The notes below the pieces were generated by a model. That model worked only from the letters and a program-made list of their open reading frames with translations, made no database searches and had not been told where the DNA came from. Source: Sedimentisphaerales bacterium (GTDB taxonomy: Bacteria; Planctomycetota; Phycisphaerae; Sedimentisphaerales; SG8-4). Taken from it: a DNA stretch of 17,094 bases. Numbering within the stretch: position 1 is the stretch's first letter; each line of letters starts with the position of its first letter. The DNA is taken from positions 1 through 17,094 of the forward strand of contig JAFGCA010000167.1 in NCBI GenBank assembly GCA_016932895.1. The letters run 5' to 3'. Below, in pieces: positions 1 to 7,238 of this stretch. The translations under genes and the position numbers were made by a program.

Positions 1-1
1 C

Positions 2-508
2 CTGATCTTCATGGCCCGGGATTCCCTGTTTCGCTTCAAGCTTTTCGCGTGGCTGATCCATTCGCTCAACGCGATTCCCATCACTCGCGGCAAGGCCGAC
101 ATTGGGGCGATGAAGGCGGTGATCGCGAGGCTGCGCGAGGGCCGGGGCGTCTGCCTGTATCCCGAGGCGACGCGGACCCACGACGGGCGCATCCAGCCGA
201 TCAAGGCGGGGTTTGGCCTCCTGTGTCGCCGGTCCCGGGCGGCCGTCGTCCCCGTGCTGATCGACGGGGCGTTCGAGTGCTGGCCCCGGCACAAGCGGTT
301 TTTCTCGCCCGGGTCTATCACCGTCTGGTACGGCAAGCCCCTCACCCCCGAACAGTCCCGGTCCATGAGCAACCAGGAACTGGCCGACTACCTCACACGC
401 ACCCTGCGGCGCATGCAGCATGACTGCCGGATCAAGCAAGGCAAGGAGCCGTACACCTATGATACGGATCCGAAAGAACTGTCGTGCGACGAGACGGTGT
501 CATCCTGA
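2..508 (+). CDS. 1-acyl-sn-glycerol-3-phosphate acyltransferase (PlsC family), 5'-truncated by window edge
   Basis: C-terminal part of a lysophospholipid acyltransferase, which moves an acyl group onto lysophosphatidic acid at the inner membrane during phospholipid synthesis. The frame is open to the left edge, and the catalytic HX4D block expected near the N-terminus is not in the window, so the ATG at 11 is probably internal. Visible family blocks, counted from that ATG, are IPITRG (residues 22-27, block II), YPEATRT (50-56, equivalent of the phosphate-binding EGTRS block) and VVPVLIDGA (79-87, block IV). The G of the usual EGTR is A here, a tolerated variant. The last residues and the TGA stop lie inside a dispersed repeat (497-611), so the native C-terminus may have been replaced. 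Family assignment is firm; exact substrate is unknown. Confidence 0.85.
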   Translation: MIFMARDSLFRFKLFAWLIHSLNAIPITRGKADIGAMKAVIARLREGRGVCLYPEATRTHDGRIQPIKAGFGLLCRRSRAAVVPVLIDGAFECWPRHKRFFSPGSITVWYGKPLTPEQSRSMSNQELADYLTRTLRRMQHDCRIKQGKEPYTYDTDPKELSCDETVSS

Positions 509-611
509 GCCGAAGGCGAATCCCGGCGCGCCGGGATGGCTCTCGAACGGAGAGTGTTTCAAGCCCGCAGCGCAGATCCTTCACTCCGCTGCGCTGCGTT
601 CAGGATGACAA
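497..611. repeat. Dispersed intergenic repeat with terminal inverted ends
   Basis: The element is bounded by TCATCCTGA (500-508) and its exact reverse complement TCAGGATGA (601-609). Inside is a perfect GC-rich palindrome, ATCCCGGCGCGCCGGGAT (about 521-538). The sequence style (GTCATCCTGAGC...) is that of short dispersed repeats common in intergenic DNA of many bacteria. A related decayed copy sharing the ATCCCGGCG...CGGGATGG core lies at about 12703-12797. It supplies the stop codon of the upstream acyltransferase gene, and its fold could also weaken transcription between the two convergent genes. Confidence 0.6.
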
Positions 612-692
612 GCCGCGCAGAAATAGTCACAACCCGGTTACAACTGCCTTGGGCGGGTGGTGCGCTGCTCTGGGCGACTGATACGGGGCCGG

Positions 693-1589
693 CTACGGCT
701 TTTGCGGAGGCTTCTCCAGGACCAGGGCGATCTCGTAGATCCGGGGCCAGAGCTTGCCGGTGACGAGGAAGTGCTTTTTCTCCGGGATGTAGGCGATGCC
801 GTTGAGGACGATATTGGACGGGCGCGGCGTGGGAACGGGGCACAGTCCGCTGAGATTGATCCATCCGACGACGCGGCCGGTCTGGGGCGAGATGATCGCA
901 ATGTACTCGGTCGGCCAGATGTTGGCGTAAATGGCCCCGTTGACGAACTCCAGCTCGTTGAGCCCGCGCACGCGACGGCCCCGGTCCGTCACGGGCAGGC
1001 GCCTGACTTCGGCGAAACTGTTCGGGTCGAGGAAGCGCAGCGTCGGGGTGCCGTCGCTCATGATGAGGTGTTTGCCGTCGTAGGTGATTCCCCAGCCCTG
1101 GTCGTCGTACGTGAACTCGCCGAGCGCGCGAAAGGTTTCCTTGTCGTAGACAAAGCCCTTGCGGGCCTTCCAGGTCAGTTGGACGACTTTCTTGCCGAAG
1201 GGGGTCATGCCCTCGCCGAAGTACGTGCGGGGCAGGCGCTCGCGTTTGACGAGCTTTCCGGTTTTCAGCTCGCGTTTGATCAGGGCCGAGCGGCCGTTGA
1301 GGCCCGTGCTCTCGTAGAGAAATCCGTCCTCGTAGGCCAGCCCCTGCGTGAACGCTTGAGAATCGTGCGGGTAGGACTGGATGACCTTGTAGGTGTAGAA
1401 AGGAACCTCGGCCGGGGCCGCCTCGCTCTCGATGGCCAGGAGGGCGACGGGCGAACACGCCGCACACGCCAGGCAGACAAGAAGCCGCCGGGACCAGACC
1501 GCGACAACGCCGGCGCAGCGCCCGGCAGACCGCTTCGACCCGCTTCGGCAGGTCCTCTTGGGACGATGGTCAGCCATCGGTTCTTGCAT
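693..1589 (-). CDS. Glutaminyl-peptide cyclotransferase (plant-type glutamine cyclotransferase)
   Basis: Enzyme that cyclises N-terminal glutamine of peptides or proteins to pyroglutamate; this is the five-bladed beta-propeller, metal-independent type. With the start at 1589 it is 298 aa, normal for the family. Characteristic strings are FTQGL (80-84), YESTG, FGEGMTPFGKKVVQLTWK, LNELE (210-214), ANIWPTEYIA (from 222) and VTGKLWP (276-282). A hydrophobic stretch at about 35-52 follows a basic N-region, suggesting export or a membrane anchor. The open frame extends upstream to 1856. I chose 1589 because AAGAGAAG lies just before it and a strong promoter (1632-1661) ends about 40 nt upstream; the ATG at 1577 is the alternative. 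The gene is convergent with the acyltransferase and divergent from the DUF1080 cluster. Its role here is unclear; processing of exported proteins is plausible. Confidence 0.9.
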   Translation of the reverse strand: MQEPMADHRPKRTCRSGSKRSAGRCAGVVAVWSRRLLVCLACAACSPVALLAIESEAAPAEVPFYTYKVIQSYPHDSQAFTQGLAYEDGFLYESTGLNGRSALIKRELKTGKLVKRERLPRTYFGEGMTPFGKKVVQLTWKARKGFVYDKETFRALGEFTYDDQGWGITYDGKHLIMSDGTPTLRFLDPNSFAEVRRLPVTDRGRRVRGLNELEFVNGAIYANIWPTEYIAIISPQTGRVVGWINLSGLCPVPTPRPSNIVLNGIAYIPEKKHFLVTGKLWPRIYEIALVLEKPPQKP

Positions 1590-1631
1590 TTGCTTCTCTT
1601 GACACAGACCAGGGAAAACTTCACGACGTGG

Positions 1632-1661
1632 ATTATACAAATCCCGAACCGGCACGGTCAA
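1632..1661 (-). promoter_or_regulatory. Sigma-70-type promoter for the glutaminyl cyclotransferase gene
   Basis: Reading the minus strand, TTGACC (1661-1656) is followed by an 18-nt spacer and a perfect TATAAT (1637-1632). Transcription would start near 1625, giving a leader of about 35 nt to the ATG at 1589. This is one of the best promoter matches in the window and contradicts a translation start as far upstream as 1856. Confidence 0.65.
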
Positions 1662-1871
1662 GCGAGGTTGTTGCCCGGTGCCGCCGAAGAGCGGCCTGCC
1701 TTGCAGCAATGGCGGGCAAATAGGCTTGACGCCACCAGGGCCGCGTCGTACCCTTGGGGGATGGTTGATGGTGTTTTTCTTTGTGAGGGGTGTGTCTCGA
1801 TGCAGGTGCATGGCAGGCATTCTCAACGGGCGGCAGAGAGGGCCGGTCGGCATCACGATGGGAGGTGTGAT

Positions 1872-2525
1872 ATGGGTGCGAGGATTTTATCGTTTGGTCT
1901 GCTTGTGTCTCTAATTTTCGGGGTCGGCTCCTGCACGTCGATGCGGGGGGGCTCGGCCCGCGCGAACCTCCTGTCCACGGGCCTGGTCGGCTGGCAACAG
2001 ATCGGCGGGGAATCGGGCAGTTGGAAGTGCGCCGAGGGCGTTTTGTACACCGACGGCGCCGGCGGCGGCTGGCTGTCCACCGTGCGGGAATACGAGGACT
2101 TCGTACTGTCTCTGGAGTTTCGCGTGGCGGCCGGGGGCAACAGCGGTGTGTTCGTGCGGGCGCCGCACGAAGGCGACCCGGCGTACCAGGGGATGGAAAT
2201 CCAGATCCTCGACGATGCCGCCGAGCGGTACGCGCACCTGCGGCCCGACCAGTACACGGGCGGCATCTACGACGTGCAGGCTCCCTCCGAGCGCGCGAGC
2301 AAGCCGGCGGGCCAGTGGCAGAAGATGGTCGTCGCCTGTTCCGGGTCGCTGGTCAAAGTCGTTCTCAACGGCACGCGGGTCATCGACACCAACGCGGACT
2401 TCTACCCGTACAAGTTCGAGAGGCATCCCGGCCTCCAGCGCCGCGGGGGATACATCGGGTTGCAGAATCATGGCAGCCGAATCGAATTTCGCAACATCCA
2501 GATTGAACTGTTGTCCGGTCGATAG
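1872..2525 (+). CDS. DUF1080 / 3-keto-disaccharide hydrolase family lipoprotein
   Basis: 217-aa protein of the DUF1080 (PF06439) family, a concanavalin-like beta-sandwich; members are now described as hydrolases of 3-keto-glycosides. The N-terminus MGARILSFGLLVSLIFGVGSC is a signal peptide ending in a lipobox-like VGSC, with C21 as the predicted lipidated residue, so it is probably envelope-anchored. Family landmarks are GNSGVFVRAP, YQGMEIQILDD, TGGIYDV, GQWQKMVV, VVLNG and GYIGLQNHGSRIEFRNI, covering about residues 34-215. The ATG at 1872 is preceded 6 nt upstream by an excellent GGAGG (1861-1865). An open frame continues far upstream (to 657) but is antisense to the cyclotransferase gene. 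First gene of a same-strand run with the oxidoreductase (59-nt gap). Confidence 0.88.
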   Translation: MGARILSFGLLVSLIFGVGSCTSMRGGSARANLLSTGLVGWQQIGGESGSWKCAEGVLYTDGAGGGWLSTVREYEDFVLSLEFRVAAGGNSGVFVRAPHEGDPAYQGMEIQILDDAAERYAHLRPDQYTGGIYDVQAPSERASKPAGQWQKMVVACSGSLVKVVLNGTRVIDTNADFYPYKFERHPGLQRRGGYIGLQNHGSRIEFRNIQIELLSGR

Positions 2526-2584
2526 GAGTTGCGAGCGAGGGGCTGCGCAAAACCGGCAGGCGTTTTTTTTGGAGAGTATGATCG

Positions 2585-3856
<1,272 letters not shown>

Positions 3857-3905
3857 TGGGCCGGAACACGCAACAGGACCGTGTCTGAAAAGGAAAGGGA
3901 GTTTT

Positions 3906-4580
3906 ATGAAGTCGGTAGTGACTGCTTTTGTAGGTGCACTCTTTATTGTCTCGCTGCTGATAGCGCCGGTCGTGGCGGCCGTGCCGGCCAAGCCGGTCGT
4001 GCCGGCCGAGAAGATCATGCTCTGGAACGGCGAGGATTTCACCGGCTGGACGCGTTACCTCCGCGATGCATCGAAAGACGTGGATCAGACGTGGTCGGTT
4101 GGCGACGGCGTCCTGCGCTGCACGGGCAATCCCGCCGGCTACATGCGGACGGACAAACCCTACGCCGACTATCATCTGCACGTCGAGTGGCGCTGGCCGG
4201 ACAAACCGGGCAACAACGGCGTCCTCGTGCACATGAGCGGTGAAGACATGGTCTGGCCCAAGAGCCTCGAATGTCAGTTGCACACCGGCAACGCCGGTGA
4301 CTTCTGGGTCATCGGTGGCATTGAGATCGCCGAGCACGCCAGGGGCGGCAGCCGCGTCCGCGGGCGGCGCACCGTCAAGCTCAAGGACAGCAGCGAAAAG
4401 CCGCTGGGCCAGTGGAACGCCTACGACATCATCTGCAAGGACGACTGGATCGTCGTGATGGTCAACGGCGTGCTCCAGAACCTCGGCACGAAATGCTCCG
4501 ACAAGAGCGGCAAGATCTGCCTCCAGAGCGAAGGCGCCAAGATCGAGTACCGCAACATCTGGGTCGAGCCGCTGCAATAG
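3906..4580 (+). CDS. Secreted DUF1080 / 3-keto-disaccharide hydrolase family protein
   Basis: 224-aa single-domain DUF1080 protein. An N-terminal signal peptide (hydrophobic to about residue 24, ending VVAA before VPAKP) predicts periplasmic export; no lipobox cysteine is present, unlike the paralogue at 1872. Family landmarks are MLWNGEDFTGW (38-48), WSVGDGVLRCTG, YADYHLHVEWRWPDKPGNNGVLVHM, ECQLHTGNAGDF, GQWNAYDIICKDDWIVVMVNG and ICLQSEGAKIEYRNIWVEPL. The ATG at 3906 follows a purine-rich GGAAAGGGAG with short spacing. It begins 49 nt after the oxidoreductase stop, so co-transcription is likely. Its loops (for example GGIEIAEHARGG) differ from those of the other two DUF1080 genes, suggesting a different ligand. 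Confidence 0.9.
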   Translation: MKSVVTAFVGALFIVSLLIAPVVAAVPAKPVVPAEKIMLWNGEDFTGWTRYLRDASKDVDQTWSVGDGVLRCTGNPAGYMRTDKPYADYHLHVEWRWPDKPGNNGVLVHMSGEDMVWPKSLECQLHTGNAGDFWVIGGIEIAEHARGGSRVRGRRTVKLKDSSEKPLGQWNAYDIICKDDWIVVMVNGVLQNLGTKCSDKSGKICLQSEGAKIEYRNIWVEPLQ

Positions 4581-4720
4581 CGGCCTGCGTCGCGCTCGGC
4601 GCCGAAGGGGCTGTTCCGGCCCGGCGTCGGCCCTTGTGACCGCGATCAAGACAACCGGGGAGCCGGTGGCGTCGCCCGCTCCCGATTCGCTTATGGACAA
4701 GAAGGAAAAGGGGTAGAGAG

Positions 4721-5983
4721 ATGGGTCGTTTTGCCTGTGTGTTGGTTGTAGCATTCGCCCTTTCGGCCGGCAGCGGCGGCGTCCGCGCCGATGCGGTCGA
4801 GGACGAGTTTGCGGGTGTGGCGTGGCAGTCGTTGTTTGACGGCCGCACCCTCGATGGCTGGGAGGTTCGCAGCGGGGTCGCCACATACCACGTCGAGGAC
4901 GGGGCCATCGTCGGCACCACCGTCGAGGGCAGCCCCAACACGTTCTTGTGTACGAAGAAGCGGTACGGCGACTTCATCCTCGAATTCGAAGTGAAGGTCG
5001 ATCCGGCGCTGAACTCCGGCGTGCAGATTCGCAGCAACGCCTACGAGAAGGAGACGGTGACAACCGTCTGGCGCAACGGCAAGGAGCGTCAGCAGAAGCG
5101 GCCGGCCGGACGCGTCTACGGCTACCAGGTCGAGATCGCCAGCGGCACGCATTCCGGAGGCATTTACGATGAGGCCCGCCTCGCGACGTGGTTGTATGAC
5201 GCCGCCCAGAATCCCAAGGCCAGCAAGGCTTTCCAGGACAACCAGTGGAACAAGTTCCGCGTGCTCTGCTACGGCGATCTGATCAAGACCTGGGTCAACG
5301 GCGTGCCGTGCACGGATATGCGCGATCCCGTCGATCAGGCCGGCTTTATCGGTCTTCAGGTGCACGGCTACCGCGGCGAGAAACCCGCCCAGGTCCGCTG
5401 GCGCAATCTCCGGATCAAGGACCGCGGCCGGCACGTCTGGAAGGCCCTCGGCGACGCCGCGTCGCTGGCGGGCTGGGATACCATCCCGGGAGGCAAGTGG
5501 GAGGTTCGTGACGGCGCCATCGTCGGCACCAACGTCAGCAGCGATCCCCGCCACGGTCTCCTGATCAGCAAGAAACGCTACGGCGATTTCACCGTCGATC
5601 TGAAGTTCAAGGCCGTCAAGGGCAACAGCGGCTTGTATTTTCGTTCCGAACGGGTCGCCGGCAGCGTGGGCGTCCATGGGTTCCAGGCCGAGATCGACGC
5701 GAGCCAGGACGTGGGCGGGCTCTACGAGACCGGGGGCCGGGCCTGGGTGGTCCAGCCGAGCCCGGAGGATGTCAAAACGTGGTTCAAGCCGGGACAGTGG
5801 AACCGGATGACGGTCTCGGCCCACGGACACAGGGTCGTCGTCCACGTCAACGGCCAGAAATCGGCCGAGCTTGTGAATGATCCGGGCCGTCTCGAAGGGT
5901 ACCTCGGCCTCCAGCTTCACGGCAGCCAGGACGTCGAGGTGCAGTTCAAGGAGTTGAAAATGTTGACGCCGCAGAGACGATAG
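4721..5983 (+). CDS. Secreted protein with two tandem DUF1080 domains
   Basis: 420-aa protein with a signal peptide (hydrophobic 4-17, probable cleavage near VRADA at about 24). Domain 1 spans about residues 35-233: LFDGRTLDGWEV, DGAIVGTTVEG, KKRYGDFILEFEVKVDPALNSGVQIRS, GYQVEIASGTHSGGIYDE, IGLQVHG. Domain 2 spans about 238-414: LAGWDTIPGGKWEV, DGAIVGTNVSS, KKRYGDFTVDLKFKAVKGNSGLYFRS, GFQAEID, VGGLYETGG, LGLQLHG. The matching phrases (DGAIVGT, KKRYGDF, GxY) show internal duplication. Double-domain DUF1080 proteins are longer than the usual 200-250 aa single-domain form. The gap to the preceding gene is 140 nt, so it may be in the same operon or have its own promoter; I saw no clear one. The ATG at 4721 follows a GAGAG-type purine tract. 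Confidence 0.9.
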   Translation: MGRFACVLVVAFALSAGSGGVRADAVEDEFAGVAWQSLFDGRTLDGWEVRSGVATYHVEDGAIVGTTVEGSPNTFLCTKKRYGDFILEFEVKVDPALNSGVQIRSNAYEKETVTTVWRNGKERQQKRPAGRVYGYQVEIASGTHSGGIYDEARLATWLYDAAQNPKASKAFQDNQWNKFRVLCYGDLIKTWVNGVPCTDMRDPVDQAGFIGLQVHGYRGEKPAQVRWRNLRIKDRGRHVWKALGDAASLAGWDTIPGGKWEVRDGAIVGTNVSSDPRHGLLISKKRYGDFTVDLKFKAVKGNSGLYFRSERVAGSVGVHGFQAEIDASQDVGGLYETGGRAWVVQPSPEDVKTWFKPGQWNRMTVSAHGHRVVVHVNGQKSAELVNDPGRLEGYLGLQLHGSQDVEVQFKELKMLTPQRR

Positions 5984-6014
5984 TCTCCGCATCGGCCGAA
6001 CCGGCGTCGTGATT

Positions 6015-6208
6015 GTGAGGTATACGACTTTTGCAAAATGGAGATTAGGCTTATATTCTTCAAGGAAATCGTTGGTTTGATTTCCTTGAAGAAGGGGCTT
6101 AGATACCCATACGCAAAGCACTTGTGTTCTCGGGAGGAAAAATCAGCAAGAAGATTTTTCCTCCCTAAAGTAAGCCTAATCTCCATTTTGCAAAAGTCCA
6201 GTGAGGTA
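6015..6208. mobile_element. Candidate MITE-like or structured element: perfect 28-bp terminal inverted repeats, two internal hairpins, flanking 8-bp direct repeat
   Basis: Left arm 6026-6053 (begins GACTTTTGCAAAATGG) is the exact reverse complement of right arm 6171-6198 (28 of 28). Between them are a perfect 15-bp hairpin (6056-6070 with 6079-6093, 8-nt loop) and a perfect 13-bp hairpin (6132-6144 with 6153-6165, 8-nt loop), so a single strand can fold as a long stem topped by a multi-arm junction. GTGAGGTA occurs at 6015-6022 and again at 6201-6208, 3 and 2 nt outside the arms, and may be a target-site duplication. The interior is more AT-rich than its surroundings and encodes no convincing protein. 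The right-hand GTGAGGTA also lies where the ispH ribosome-binding site would be. A structured regulatory RNA is the alternative reading. Confidence 0.6.
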
Positions 6209-6218
6209 AAGAGCGTCT

Positions 6219-7082
6219 ATGAGAGTATTAGTAGCAGCGAAATGCGGGTTCTGCCCGGGCGTGCGAAACGCCATCAGCATGGCTGAGAAAACGTTGAGCG
6301 AGGCCGATCCACAGCAGCAGGTCTACAGTCTCGGGCCGATCATTCACAACGAAGACGTGGTCGAGCGATTGGCGCAGTCCGGGTTGCGGACCGTCGGCTC
6401 GGTCGAAGAGATCGACGCGGGAACCGTCCTGATCCGGTCGCATGGCGTCTCGCCGCGCGAGCTGGACCGGTTGGAAAACAGAGGGTTCCACATCGTCGAT
6501 GCCACCTGCGTGCTCGTGAAACGCGTGCAGCAGCTCGCCAAGCAGCTTGAGGCCGAGGGCTACCAGGTGGTCATCATCGGGGAAGAGAACCATCCGGAGG
6601 TGCAGGGGGTGGTCGGCTGTGTGGACGACGTGGTCGTCGTCGCCGACGAACGCGATCTGGACCGGCTGCCGCAGGACGGCAAGCTCGGCATCGTTTGCCA
6701 GACCACCCAGAGTCCGGTGCACCTGGGGAGAATGCTGGGCGCCATCGGCCGGGGCAGCTTCAGGGAGTTGAAGGTCATCAACACGCTGTGCCGGGAGGCC
6801 ATCAAGCGGCAGGAGTCCGCGGTCGAACTCTGCAAGCGGGTGGATATCATGTTCGTTCTCGGCGGACTGCACAGCGCCAATACCCGCCGGCTCGCCGATT
6901 TGTGTAAAAAACACAATGAGGCCACCTTTCACTTGCAAAATTGGGATGAGCTTGACAAAAATGTGCTTTCCGGCAAGAATGTTGCCGGAGTAACCGCGGG
7001 CGCCTCGACGCCGAACTGGATCATCGACGAATTTGTCAAGTGCCTGGAGGCATACGACGAAGAAGGCGAACAGGGCCCGTAG
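6219..7082 (+). CDS. ispH: 4-hydroxy-3-methylbut-2-enyl diphosphate reductase (IspH/LytB)
   Basis: Last enzyme of the MEP isoprenoid pathway: a cytosolic iron-sulfur enzyme reducing HMBPP to IPP and DMAPP. It is 287 aa, short-form bacterial length. All three cluster cysteines are present: C12 (GFCPGV), C97 (VDATCVLV) and C191 (INTLC). Active-site residues visible are H43 (IIHNE), H75 (RSHGV), H125 and E127 (ENHPEVQG), T163/T164 (CQTTQ), S219-N221 (HSANT) and S263 (GASTP). The ATG at 6219 follows GTGAGGTA (6201-6208) at long spacing. Directly upstream is an inverted-repeat element; 156 nt downstream, in the same strand and frame, is rpsA. The ispH-rpsA neighbourhood recalls the fused IspH-S1 proteins of clostridia. 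Confidence 0.97.
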   Translation: MRVLVAAKCGFCPGVRNAISMAEKTLSEADPQQQVYSLGPIIHNEDVVERLAQSGLRTVGSVEEIDAGTVLIRSHGVSPRELDRLENRGFHIVDATCVLVKRVQQLAKQLEAEGYQVVIIGEENHPEVQGVVGCVDDVVVVADERDLDRLPQDGKLGIVCQTTQSPVHLGRMLGAIGRGSFRELKVINTLCREAIKRQESAVELCKRVDIMFVLGGLHSANTRRLADLCKKHNEATFHLQNWDELDKNVLSGKNVAGVTAGASTPNWIIDEFVKCLEAYDEEGEQGP

Positions 7083-7238
7083 TTGCTACGGATTGCCAAT
7101 ATCACCTGCTGCGTGGGCAGGAGCGTTCAGGACGCATGAACGACCATAGAGATTTGTGAAGCGTCGTGATGACCTGGCGGTGTGTATGTGGGGCGCCGCC
7201 CGGTCGAATTGAGAAACTCCACAGGGGAAGTAAGGTTT

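Noticed and set aside
657..1871. Long plus-strand open frame continuous with the DUF1080 lipoprotein gene
   Set aside because: It is antisense to the well-supported glutaminyl cyclotransferase gene, and the real start at 1872 has a strong ribosome-binding site and signal peptide. The extension is a high-GC artefact.
6015..6208. Reading the inverted-repeat element as an ordinary intrinsic terminator or an integron attC site
   Set aside because: The 28-bp stem is far too long and has no T run for a terminator. It lacks the imperfect, bulged core arrangement and any nearby integrase expected for attC.
6038..6286. Small plus- and minus-strand open frames across the inverted-repeat element, both starting MEIRL and containing SLISILQKS
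   Set aside because: The shared peptide ends arise because the two arms are exact reverse complements. There is no ribosome-binding site and no other protein-like property.
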